Assembly (NCBI RefSeq): GCF_008084905.1
Contig: NZ_VSFC01000062.1
Coordinates: 305,903 to 369,902 of the forward strand
DNA: 64,000 nt
Direction of reading: 5' to 3'
Source: Xanthomarina maritima
Lineage (GTDB): Bacteria; Bacteroidota; Bacteroidia; Flavobacteriales; Flavobacteriaceae
Every line of letters starts with the position of its first letter. Position 1 is the stretch's first letter. A model generated the notes under the pieces. That model worked only from the letters and a program-made list of their open reading frames with translations. It searched no databases and was not told where the DNA came from. This document shows positions 46,296-55,269 of this stretch, one piece after another. The translations under genes were made by a program, and so were the position numbers.

Positions 46296-46377
46296 AAATT
46301 TAAAATTTGAACTTGCCTGTTTTACCTCAAGTTATTAAATAGGTTGCAAATTTAATGAAGTTAACCGATTATCAAAT

Positions 46378-46407
46378 AAAAAAGCCTCAACATTTGTTGA
46401 GGCTTTT
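46378..46407 (-). terminator. Terminator of the RND efflux operon
   Basis: An 11-base stem (46381-46391 with 46396-46406), 4-base loop, T-run on the minus strand, after the RND gene. Confidence 0.85.
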
Positions 46408-46449
46408 CCTGCTATTAATTAGAACTCATAATTGAGCTATAATGTAATA

Positions 46450-49400
46450 TTATATAGTTTCCTCTATTGCTTCAAATACTGGATCGTTATTTACCTTAGA
46501 ATGAATCCACATTTTAAATTTTGTTACCAAGTAAAATAATATAGGAACTATAATTAATGTTAAGAAAGTTGCAATTAATAAACCATAAATAACGGTCCAG
46601 GCCAATGGTCCCCAGAAAACTACGTTATCTCCACCCATATATATGTTTGGATTAAATTCACCAAAAAGAGTGAAGAAGTTAAGATTAAATCCAATAGCTA
46701 ACGGAATTAAACCAAGAATAGTTGTTATAGCTGTTAATAAAACTGGACGTAAACGAGCTTTCCCTGCTTTTATAATACTTTCTAATAAATCTTTATCATC
46801 TAAATATTCTGATGATTCTATATCCAATTCTGCTTTTTTCCTGTCTATTAATAATTGCGCATAATCTAGAAGTACTACGCCATTATTTACTACAATTCCT
46901 GCAAGAGAAATAATTCCCATCATAGTCATCATAATAACAAAAGCACTTCCTGTTATAACAATACCACCAAAAACACCAATAAAACTTAAAAAGATGGCAA
47001 TCATTATAATAGCTGGTTTAGAAAGTGAGTTAAATTGAAATATTAAAATGAAAAATATTAATCCTAAGCCTGTAACAAGTGCACCCATTAAAAAACTCAT
47101 TTGTTTGTTTTGTTCTTCAATCTGCCCAGTATAATCAATTTTGATGTTTTTAGGTAATTCTTCAAAACTTTTCATTTCGTTTTGAACCTCAGACACAATA
47201 GCACCAGCATCAGTAAATCCAGGAGATAAAGCAGAATACACAGTAACAACACGTTTAACATCTTTATGTTTAATAGCACTAAATCCAGAATTATTTTTTT
47301 GAACGGCTAGAGCTGATACAGGAACTTCTTTAATTTTTCCTGAATTATCCCTAAAGGTTATATTTTGATTAAATAAGGCACTTTGATTGTATCTATTTTC
47401 TTTGTTAAAACGCACATAAATATCGTAATCTTCACCTCCTTCTTTAAAAACGCCTGCTTTAGCACCAAAAATGGAGTTCCTTAATTGTTGACCAGCCTGA
47501 GAAGCAGAGATGCCTAATTCCCCCGCTTTTTTCCTATCAACTATTACTTGCATAGATGGTTTGTCTTTATTAACATCTATTTTAAGTTCGTCTATTCCTG
47601 GAATATTTTTAGTATTAATATAGTCCCGCATTTTTTCAGCTGTAGCAATAAGCTCATTATAGTCATCTCCTTCTATTTCTATATTAATAGGAGCTCCAGC
47701 TGCAGGACCATCAGCATTTTTTTCAACAGATATTAAAACACCTGGATAAATACCAACTAATGCTTTTTGTACTTTTTGTCTTAACAGCTCACTATCCTCT
47801 CCTCTTCTGTATTTAAACTCTCTCATAGAAGCCGTAATTTTTCCTTTATGTGGCATCTCGGCATCAGAACCTGAATCTGCTTGAGGATTTCCAGCGCCTT
47901 CCCCAACTTGTGAGACAGCACTTTCAACCATAAAGTTATAATCACCATCTGTATATTGATCGTCGTTTAATACTGTGTAAACTTTCTTCTCAATTTCTTT
48001 AGTTATAGCATTTGTTTTTTCGATAGCAGTTCCTTGAGGATATTCTATGTAAACAATAATTTGATTGGGCTTATTGTCTGGAAAGAATTCTACTTTAGTT
48101 CTTTGTGTAGCTAAAGAAATTCCAAAAGATATGATGGCAATTACTAATAGAGCAAAAATTCCAATACTATAAATAAATGGTTTTCTTCCACTAAGCGCTT
48201 GTCGTAATTGTTTTTCATAAAAGTTCTCTAACTTTACTAATGTTTTTGTTTGGAAATTATTTGCCCATTTTCTTAAAAATAATCTATAAATCCAGAGCAT
48301 GATAGCAGTAAATATCATTAATGTACCTAGTCCTCTGTATGAATCTCCTGTTATATAAACAAGAATGCCTAAAATAGCCATTAAACTGGTTGTTAAAATA
48401 ATACGTTTTAATGGCATGTCTTTATCTTCAACACTCATAAATTGAGAAACTAATACCGAATTGAAAAAGATCGCTACAAATAATGAAGAACCTAGAACGG
48501 TAGATAGTGTTATTGGTAAAAGCATCATAAACTCTCCCATAATACCTGGCCACAAACCTAAAGGAATAAACGCAGCTACGGTTGTTGCAGTAGATATGAT
48601 GATTGGGAATGCAATTTCTCCAATACCTTTTTTGGCTGCTTCCATTCTACTCATGCCTTCTTCATCCATGAGTCGATATACATTTTCTACAACAACAATT
48701 CCATTATCTACAAGCATTCCTAATCCCATAATTAATCCAAAGAGAATCATGGTATTTAAAGTGTAACCTAGTGAGTTTAAAATCATTAAAGACATGAACA
48801 TAGACATGGGAATAGCAAAACCAACAAATATGGCATTCTTAAACCCTAGGAAGAACATTAAAACAGTAACTACTAGAATAACACCAAAAATAATATTGTT
48901 TACAAGATCGTCAACCTGCCCAATTGTAACAGGTGATTGGTCGTTAGCTATGGTTACTTTTAAATCTTGAGGGAATACATTTTTAATGGCATCTTCAACA
49001 ATTTCTCTTGTTTGGTCTGCAGCATCAACCATGTTTTTTCCAGCACGTTTTTTAACGTCTAGCATAACTACTGGCTCGCCAAATTCTCTAGCAAATGTGG
49101 TTTTGTCTTTTTCTTTAAAGGATACAGAAGCAACATCTTTAAGGTAAATAGCGTTTCCGTCTTCCGACTTAACTACAAAGTTTTCTAATTCTGAAGGTGA
49201 TTCTATTTCACCAATAATACGAATGGTACGTCTTTGCCCACTTGTAATTAAATTACCTGCAGACATGGTAACGTTTTCGTTGTTTATGGCATTAATAATA
49301 TCGTTAAAAGTAACTTGAGTAGCCATCATTTTGAAAATGTCTACAGCAACTTCAACTTCTTTGTCTTGAGCACCACGAATATCTACTTTCTTAATCTCCA

Positions 49401-49953
49401 ATAGGTCTTCAATTTCATCTTGTAGATATTCGCCATATTCTTTTAATTTTTCTATTGGATAATCACCAGAAATATTAATATTAAGAATTGGCATTTCTTC
49501 AGAAAGGCTTAATTCAAAAACATCTGGTTCAACTTTTGCGCCATTAAATGTTGGCCAATCTTCGCTTGATGTTTCTTGATCTATTTCATCTTTTACTTTC
49601 TGTTTGGCTTGTTCGACAGTAATATTTTCATCGAATTCAATAACAACCATTGAGTAATCTTCTTGAGATGTTGAAGTAATTTCTACAACGTTACTCACTG
49701 TTTTTAGTATATCTTCTAAAGGGTCTGTAATTAGTTTTTCAACATCTTCAGCAGTATTTCCTGGGTAAACAGAGCTAACGTATATTTTAGTTTCGTTTAC
49801 TTCAGGAAAGTTTTCTCTTGGCATGTTAAAAAAGGCAGAAATACCTAAGTAGAGGATAACTGCTATAAGAACATAATTTGTTGTTTTATTATTTATAGCC
49901 CAAGATGAAAGGCTAAATTCTTTATGGACTTCTTTTTTCTTTTTTTTAGACAT
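46450..49953 (-). CDS. RND-family efflux transporter, inner-membrane permease subunit
   Basis: A 1167-residue proton-driven pump subunit of the HAE/AcrB superfamily. An initial helix (about 22-40) and two groups of helices flank two large periplasmic loops; the proton-relay-type region around helix 4 (G-L-I-M-G-L-G-M-L-V-D-N-G-I-V-V-V-E-N) is clear. It is about 120 residues longer than AcrB; an extra pair of hydrophobic helices (about 515-565) lies between the two halves. Last gene of a tetR-tolC-adaptor-pump operon. Substrate not predictable. Confidence 0.94.
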   Translation of the reverse strand: MSKKKKKEVHKEFSLSSWAINNKTTNYVLIAVILYLGISAFFNMPRENFPEVNETKIYVSSVYPGNTAEDVEKLITDPLEDILKTVSNVVEITSTSQEDYSMVVIEFDENITVEQAKQKVKDEIDQETSSEDWPTFNGAKVEPDVFELSLSEEMPILNINISGDYPIEKLKEYGEYLQDEIEDLLEIKKVDIRGAQDKEVEVAVDIFKMMATQVTFNDIINAINNENVTMSAGNLITSGQRRTIRIIGEIESPSELENFVVKSEDGNAIYLKDVASVSFKEKDKTTFAREFGEPVVMLDVKKRAGKNMVDAADQTREIVEDAIKNVFPQDLKVTIANDQSPVTIGQVDDLVNNIIFGVILVVTVLMFFLGFKNAIFVGFAIPMSMFMSLMILNSLGYTLNTMILFGLIMGLGMLVDNGIVVVENVYRLMDEEGMSRMEAAKKGIGEIAFPIIISTATTVAAFIPLGLWPGIMGEFMMLLPITLSTVLGSSLFVAIFFNSVLVSQFMSVEDKDMPLKRIILTTSLMAILGILVYITGDSYRGLGTLMIFTAIMLWIYRLFLRKWANNFQTKTLVKLENFYEKQLRQALSGRKPFIYSIGIFALLVIAIISFGISLATQRTKVEFFPDNKPNQIIVYIEYPQGTAIEKTNAITKEIEKKVYTVLNDDQYTDGDYNFMVESAVSQVGEGAGNPQADSGSDAEMPHKGKITASMREFKYRRGEDSELLRQKVQKALVGIYPGVLISVEKNADGPAAGAPINIEIEGDDYNELIATAEKMRDYINTKNIPGIDELKIDVNKDKPSMQVIVDRKKAGELGISASQAGQQLRNSIFGAKAGVFKEGGEDYDIYVRFNKENRYNQSALFNQNITFRDNSGKIKEVPVSALAVQKNNSGFSAIKHKDVKRVVTVYSALSPGFTDAGAIVSEVQNEMKSFEELPKNIKIDYTGQIEEQNKQMSFLMGALVTGLGLIFFILIFQFNSLSKPAIIMIAIFLSFIGVFGGIVITGSAFVIMMTMMGIISLAGIVVNNGVVLLDYAQLLIDRKKAELDIESSEYLDDKDLLESIIKAGKARLRPVLLTAITTILGLIPLAIGFNLNFFTLFGEFNPNIYMGGDNVVFWGPLAWTVIYGLLIATFLTLIIVPILFYLVTKFKMWIHSKVNNDPVFEAIEETI

Positions 49954-50005
49954 TGATTAATGTTTTAGTGTTTTTTTAAATGTTTTAGAATAAGAATTGT
50001 AAAAA

Positions 50006-51190
50006 TTACTTGATACTATTAGAATCATATAAAATTTTTACTGTTTGCCCATCTTTTACACTACGTGCTCCTTCTTTAATTATTTCGGCTTCATTTTCAA
50101 TACCTTCTAGTACTTCAATAACATCTCCTTGAGTTCTACCTGTTTTAATAATAACTTTATTTGCAGTACCTTCATTTTTGTCGTTTATATCTTTTACAAC
50201 ATAGATGTACTGTTCTCCTTCAGCATTTTCAGATATAATACTTTGTGGAATTAATAAAGCATTTTCATTTGTATAATCATTAATTTTAAGTCTTGCCGTT
50301 AAATTAGGTTTAATAATTTTATCCTTATTAGGAATACCAACCTCAATTTTAAACGTTCTGTTGTTTGGGTTTATATAATCTCCAACTTGGCGAACTCTGG
50401 TTTCAATATTAATTCCAAGTACAGGAAAATCAACTTGGACATTTTTTCCTTTAGTAATATTAGTTAAATAACTTTCTGGCACATCTGTTTCAATATACAT
50501 GTTATCTAGATTAACAATTCGCATTAATTCAGATTGTCCTGCCATAACAACAGTTCCTTGCTCAGTCATGACATCATCTATAGTTCCGGAAAATGGTGCT
50601 CTTACAGTTGTTTTCGCAATTTGTTCTTGCATTTGCTTAACTGCTTTATTTTGGGCTTCGTATGTGGATTTTGCTTGTAAAAACTCAATTTCACTTCCAA
50701 TGTTTTGATCCCATAATCTTTTTTGACGTTCGAAGGTTGTTTTTGATAAGTCTTCTTGAATTTGTAATTGTGCTAATTGTTGGCTTAAACCACCATCATC
50801 AATTTTTGCCATTACTTGTCCTTTGCTAACGTTTTGTCCTTCTTTAACATATAAATGAGTTAATATGCCATTATATTCTGGGTGAATAACAATTAAATCT
50901 TTTGTTGTTACGTTTCCTTGTATTTCTAATTGGTGATTAAATACTTCATGAGTAGCTTTAAAAGTAGTAATTAAAGGTACTTTTTTAGTAGTATCTAAAA
51001 CAGAAATTTTATCATCAAGTAATTTTATTTTACCTTCTAGAACTTGTAAATCGTTTACCAGCTCTGTTTTTTTGTTTCTAATAGTTTCAAGATTATTGCT
51101 TTCTAAAACTTTTTCTACAGAATTTTTTTTACCCTCTCCACATGATGCAAAAAGTAATACTGTAATTAAGATAATGGATATATTTTTCAT
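50006..51190 (-). CDS. RND efflux periplasmic adaptor (membrane fusion) lipoprotein
   Basis: A 394-residue adaptor linking pump and outer-membrane channel. Lipobox F-A-S-C gives Cys17. A coiled coil (about 30-65, and hairpin 130-175), a barrel-sandwich lipoyl-like domain (L-Y-V-K-E-G-Q-N-V-S-K-G-Q and A-P-F-S-G-T-I-D) and a beta-barrel domain follow. It lies 52 bases upstream of the pump gene and 29 downstream of tolC. Confidence 0.93.
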   Translation of the reverse strand: MKNISIILITVLLFASCGEGKKNSVEKVLESNNLETIRNKKTELVNDLQVLEGKIKLLDDKISVLDTTKKVPLITTFKATHEVFNHQLEIQGNVTTKDLIVIHPEYNGILTHLYVKEGQNVSKGQVMAKIDDGGLSQQLAQLQIQEDLSKTTFERQKRLWDQNIGSEIEFLQAKSTYEAQNKAVKQMQEQIAKTTVRAPFSGTIDDVMTEQGTVVMAGQSELMRIVNLDNMYIETDVPESYLTNITKGKNVQVDFPVLGINIETRVRQVGDYINPNNRTFKIEVGIPNKDKIIKPNLTARLKINDYTNENALLIPQSIISENAEGEQYIYVVKDINDKNEGTANKVIIKTGRTQGDVIEVLEGIENEAEIIKEGARSVKDGQTVKILYDSNSIK

Positions 51191-51219
51191 AGAATTTGTA
51201 TCGTATTTTTCTAGTTTAA

Positions 51220-52563
51220 TTAGTCTACTATAGTGTTAAGTACAGTTTCAAGTTTGGTTTTTGAGTTTATGACGTTAATCATGGTTTGTAAATATTCGTC
51301 TTGTGCACTATATAGCTGTGTTTGTGCTTGCCTTAAATCGAAACTTGAGGCTATTCCTTCAAAAAATTTAGTTTGATTTTTTCGCTCTATTCGTTCTGCA
51401 AGGTTTAAGTTTTCTTTTTTGTTATAATATTCTTCAATAGCAAATTGATAGTCGCTTTTTGCTGATGCAATTTCGAGTTTAATATTTTGTTCAACTTCAA
51501 TTAAATCTTCAGTAGCTTTATCAAGATTTATCTTAGCACGTTGGGTGGAAGCACTACGCATTCCTGAGCTAAAAATAGGGATGTTCATGGTTACTCCAAA
51601 TAAAGAAGATCCAAACCATTCTTGATTGTTATGAGTGAAAGTAAATTCTTCATTAAAACCATTATAGCCTGCATTAATAAAAGCAGACAAATTGGGTAAA
51701 AATTTACTTTTTTCTAATTTTAATAGTAACTCTTTGGTAGCTTTATCGTTTTCTGCAATCTTAAAATCTATTGTGTTTTCTACATTTTCATTTACCTCTA
51801 ATAAGCTTAAACTAATGTTTTTAAGTGTTAATGCTTCTAAATCTTCTGTCAAGGTTGTATTAGAATTTAAATCAATACCTAATGTGATATTAAACATTTG
51901 GTAAGCAATAATTTTCATTCTAGACATATTGCTGTAGGCACTTTGTAAGTTGGATAATGTAATTTCTAATTGCTCTACATCTTCTTCTTCTGTTAGACCA
52001 TTTTCGTATATTTTAGTCGTTTCGTTTAAATTTTTTTGAATTACTTCTATGTTTTTATTTATAATAACAAGTGATTCCTCTGTTAATAAAACATTACCAT
52101 AAGCGTTTATTACAGCCTTTCTAACATCAAGATCTGTTTTTTCTTTTGCAAATCTTGAAATTTCTAAATACACTTCTGCTGATTTTAATCCAACTAAATA
52201 AGAACCATCAAATAGTAATTGATTTAAAGTAGCCATAGCAACAACACTTTGATCTGTACTGAAAGCTACAGGTATAAACGTGCCTGGATCTCCACCAGCT
52301 ATTTCTCCTGGTAATAATGACACTTGTTGCTTTAACCAATTTTGATAATCTATTTTTGCGTCCAATTGAGGAAGTCCAGTAGCTGTAGCTTCCCATTTTT
52401 GTTTTTTGGCTGCCTCAATATCTCGAGTAGCATTTTTAGAAGCTCTATTGTTTTCTATAGCAAAATCGATGGCTTCAAGTAGACTAAAATTATATGCATC
52501 TTCTTGGGAATATATAGAGATAGTAAAAATTAAACTAAATAAAATGATTAGTTTGGTTTTCAT
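51220..52563 (-). CDS. TolC-family outer-membrane efflux channel
   Basis: A 447-residue outer-membrane factor with a signal peptide ending S-I-Y-S-Q (about residue 20) and two long alternating coiled-coil/beta-strand repeats (about 30-225 and 245-440), as in TolC. Three bases downstream of the tetR gene. Confidence 0.92.
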   Translation of the reverse strand: MKTKLIILFSLIFTISIYSQEDAYNFSLLEAIDFAIENNRASKNATRDIEAAKKQKWEATATGLPQLDAKIDYQNWLKQQVSLLPGEIAGGDPGTFIPVAFSTDQSVVAMATLNQLLFDGSYLVGLKSAEVYLEISRFAKEKTDLDVRKAVINAYGNVLLTEESLVIINKNIEVIQKNLNETTKIYENGLTEEEDVEQLEITLSNLQSAYSNMSRMKIIAYQMFNITLGIDLNSNTTLTEDLEALTLKNISLSLLEVNENVENTIDFKIAENDKATKELLLKLEKSKFLPNLSAFINAGYNGFNEEFTFTHNNQEWFGSSLFGVTMNIPIFSSGMRSASTQRAKINLDKATEDLIEVEQNIKLEIASAKSDYQFAIEEYYNKKENLNLAERIERKNQTKFFEGIASSFDLRQAQTQLYSAQDEYLQTMINVINSKTKLETVLNTIVD

Positions 52564-52566
52564 ATT

Positions 52567-53166
52567 TTATTTTTTGTTGATGATTTTAGTTAAAATGTTT
52601 AATCCATTTGGAGTACAAATACCTCTTAAATGATATTCTAAATAGTTGTCCATGAGCATATTCATAGAAAAATTATTTAAAGGAAATAAATCCTGATCTT
52701 TTAAAGATACCATACTGTTAAAGTAGATTCTGGATATAAATTCGATATTAATATCTGGTCTGAAAATATTGGTCTTTACTCCTCTTTTTAAATTGTCAAT
52801 AACACATTCTTGCATAACTTCAAATTGTTTCTTTTTTAAGGTTGCAGATATTTTAGGGTAATATTTTTGAAGTTGATATTGTGGGGAAGACTTTTCGTCT
52901 TTCAAGTGTTGCATAACAAAACTCTTTATATCGTATAGCTCTTCTATAGGGTTTTTTTCTAACTCACAGATACAATCAATACCATGCGAAATAATTTCAA
53001 ACATATGCATGGTTGTAGCTTCAACTAGTTTCGTTTTATTATCAAAATGCTGATAAATGGTTTTTTTTGAAATGCCTAGATTGTTAGCAATATCATCCAT
53101 GGTAACACTTTTAAAACCATAGGTAATAAACAATTCACTGGCATTAGAAATTATTTTGTCCTTCAT
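52567..53166 (-). CDS. TetR-family transcriptional regulator of the efflux operon
   Basis: A 199-residue regulator counting from the ATG at 53166 (MKDKIISNASELFITYGFKS). The frame is open to 53229, but the extra 21 residues are hydrophobic and unlike the family, and the helix-turn-helix would normally begin close to the N-terminus. The HTH is clear: V-T-M-D-D-I-A-N-N-L-G-I-S-K-K-T-I-Y-Q-H-F. The C-terminal ligand domain is unrecognised. Encoded first in the efflux operon, it probably represses its own operon and responds to a pump substrate. Confidence 0.92.
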   Translation of the reverse strand: MKDKIISNASELFITYGFKSVTMDDIANNLGISKKTIYQHFDNKTKLVEATTMHMFEIISHGIDCICELEKNPIEELYDIKSFVMQHLKDEKSSPQYQLQKYYPKISATLKKKQFEVMQECVIDNLKRGVKTNIFRPDINIEFISRIYFNSMVSLKDQDLFPLNNFSMNMLMDNYLEYHLRGICTPNGLNILTKIINKK

Positions 53167-53277
53167 AATAGGTGGCAAAACTACAACAGGAAACTTTAAA
53201 AACCAAAAAAGTTTCCAAAGTTTTAACATTTTCTTAATATTGACTAAAACTTATAGTATAAGTTTCTATTATTGCAC

Positions 53278-53285
53278 TATTTTTG
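53278..53285 (+). promoter_or_regulatory. -7 element of the polyprenyl synthetase gene, 4 bases before the ATG
   Basis: TATTTTTG matches TAnnTTTG and ends 4 bases before the ATG at 53290, implying a leaderless mRNA. It excludes the upstream in-frame TTG at 53272 as start, since that would lie upstream of the promoter element. Confidence 0.55.
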
Positions 53286-53289
53286 TTTC

Positions 53290-54264
53290 ATGCAACAAAT
53301 AGCTTTTTATCAAGAAACTTTTGTTTCTTTTTTAAACACATTTTCAGTACATAGAGAGCCAGCCTCACTTTATAATCCCATCAATTATATTTTAAAATTA
53401 GGAGGTAAACGCTTACGTCCAGTTTTAACTTTAATGACTGCCGAAATATTTAATTGCGATTATAAAAAAGCATTAAATGCTGCGTTAAGCATTGAAGTGT
53501 TTCATAACTTCTCTTTAATTCATGATGATATAATGGACGATGCTCCTTTACGTCGTGGTCAAGAAACAGTTCATGAAAAATGGGATTTAAATACAGGGAT
53601 TTTATCTGGAGATGCCATGTTAATTATGGCTTATCAATTATTCGAAAATTATAATCCTGAAACATTTCAAGCTCTCGCAAAATTATTTAGTAAAACAGCT
53701 TTAGAGGTTTGCGAAGGTCAGCAATTTGATATCGATTTTGAAACCAGAGAAGATGTGACTATTGCAGAATATTTGAAAATGATTGAATACAAAACAGCTG
53801 TTTTAATTGGTGCTGCAATGAAAATGGGTGCTATTGTAGCTCAAGCTTCAATAGAAGATCAAAATTTAATTTATGACTTTGGTAAAAATCTAGGAATTGC
53901 TTTTCAATTACAAGACGATTATTTAGATGCATTTGGTGATCCTAAAACCTTTGGGAAACAAGTTGGTGGAGATATTATTGAAAATAAAAAAACCTTTTTA
54001 TATTTAAAAGCAGTCGAGTTTTCAGCAGAAGATAAAAAAACAGAACTGTTGCATTTGTATAGTTTAAATACCAAAGAACATTCTGAAAAAATTAAAACAG
54101 CTAAGCAAATTTTTATCTCAAGTGGTTCTGCAGAAGCGACTCAAAAAGAAATTCAGAATTATACTTCAAAAGCCTTTATAGTGCTTGAAAAATTAAATAT
54201 ATCTAAGGAAAATAAAGTGGCATTAAGACAATTTGGAGAACAATTAATGAATAGAAACGTATAA
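53290..54264 (+). CDS. Polyprenyl (trans-isoprenyl) diphosphate synthase
   Basis: Head-to-tail prenyl chain elongation using farnesyl/geranyl diphosphate plus IPP. 324 residues from the ATG at 53290. Both aspartate-rich motifs are intact: D-D-I-M-D in S-L-I-H-D-D-I-M-D-D and D-D-Y-L-D in F-Q-L-Q-D-D-Y-L-D. G-G-K-R-L-R-P opens the family core. Chain length cannot be told from the sequence alone; residues before the first motif (E-V-F-H-N-F-S) lack bulky aromatic blocking at some positions, consistent with medium or long chains. Its ATG-overlapping neighbour downstream is a 116-residue protein. Confidence 0.93.
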   Translation: MQQIAFYQETFVSFLNTFSVHREPASLYNPINYILKLGGKRLRPVLTLMTAEIFNCDYKKALNAALSIEVFHNFSLIHDDIMDDAPLRRGQETVHEKWDLNTGILSGDAMLIMAYQLFENYNPETFQALAKLFSKTALEVCEGQQFDIDFETREDVTIAEYLKMIEYKTAVLIGAAMKMGAIVAQASIEDQNLIYDFGKNLGIAFQLQDDYLDAFGDPKTFGKQVGGDIIENKKTFLYLKAVEFSAEDKKTELLHLYSLNTKEHSEKIKTAKQIFISSGSAEATQKEIQNYTSKAFIVLEKLNISKENKVALRQFGEQLMNRNV

Positions 54265-54614
54265 TGCAATTACCAGCTACTTTCGAAGAATTAGTTAACA
54301 AAGCGACTCAAGATAATTTATATAAAAATTTAATAAAACAATTAAATAAAGATCTTTTGTATGCTAATATTGATTTAGATTTTAGTGAAGACGTACTGCC
54401 ATCTAGTTTAAAATTATTGCTTCATGAAACCATCTATAAATTGATTCAAGAAAAATTTATGGATTACCTTAATCTGCTATACATAATTGATGTGTCTGAG
54501 AAAAAAGTAAAACAATTAGATGGAAGTGATACCTTGTTATTATCTGAACAAATATCTTTTTTAATTCTACAACGTGAATGGCAAAAAGTTTGGTTTAAAA
54601 ATCAATATTCTTAA
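54264..54614 (+). CDS. Small acidic helical protein, unknown
   Basis: A 116-residue cytoplasmic protein with no recognised family; predominantly helical and rich in Leu, Lys and Asp. Its ATG overlaps the polyprenyl synthetase stop (TAATG), so it is translationally coupled. It overlaps the convergent barrel gene by 4 bases. Role unknown. Confidence 0.72.
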   Translation: MQLPATFEELVNKATQDNLYKNLIKQLNKDLLYANIDLDFSEDVLPSSLKLLLHETIYKLIQEKFMDYLNLLYIIDVSEKKVKQLDGSDTLLLSEQISFLILQREWQKVWFKNQYS

Positions 54615-55153
54615 AAGTAAACACGTACAAATGGCATCCATGGATCTAAGTAGGTGCTTTTTGAACTGTCATAAAGCAAATCATATCTAATACCAATTGT
54701 AACATGTCTGGTGCTATAACCAGCACCTAAATATAAAGATGGATACCAATAATTTTCATCGATATAATCTGTTCGGCTATCCCAATCTATATTGACATTA
54801 TTCTGTTCAAACTCGGTAGAAAGTTGGAGTTCAGGAATGGGATTAAACAGACCAAGAATACTTCCACCAATGATTGATGATTTATAGTAATTCTTTTCTG
54901 TATTATAAGTGCCACTAAGGCCAATTCCTAATGCAACATAGTTATTAAGTCTATAAATAGCACTTGGAGCAAGAGTTCCACTAAAATATCCATCTCCAAA
55001 CCCAAGTCCTATTCCTCCTCCAAATTGAACACGACTCCAAAAATCATTTGGTTGTTTGTTTGCATTTACTTGAGCATGTAAGTTTATAGCTATCAAACAG
55101 ATTACTAATAAAACTAAGATGTTTTTTTTAGACAATAAGTAAGATTTATTCAT
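54611..55153 (-). CDS. Outer-membrane beta-barrel protein, unknown function
   Basis: A 180-residue protein with a signal peptide (residues 1-28, ending N-L-H-A-Q) and strand-like repeats of alternating aromatic and polar residues (F-G-G-G-I-G-L-G-F-G-D-G-Y-F, Y-V-A-L-G-I-G-L-S-G). It ends in F-V-R-V-Y-F with a C-terminal Phe, the mark of outer-membrane barrels. Function unknown. Confidence 0.78.
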   Translation of the reverse strand: MNKSYLLSKKNILVLLVICLIAINLHAQVNANKQPNDFWSRVQFGGGIGLGFGDGYFSGTLAPSAIYRLNNYVALGIGLSGTYNTEKNYYKSSIIGGSILGLFNPIPELQLSTEFEQNNVNIDWDSRTDYIDENYWYPSLYLGAGYSTRHVTIGIRYDLLYDSSKSTYLDPWMPFVRVYF

Positions 55154-55223
55154 GATTTTAATTTTCGTTAAAAATGGGACTGTATAAAAATAATAAAACC
55201 ATATCTAATTTTACTAAAAGTTG

Positions 55224-55231
55224 TACTTTTG
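55224..55231 (+). promoter_or_regulatory. -7 element of the sucA operon
   Basis: TACTTTTG matches TAnnTTTG exactly and lies 38 bases before the ATG at 55270. Confidence 0.5.
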
Positions 55232-55269
55232 TGTAAATTTTGTTTGAACTTTTTAGTTTTACATTTTAT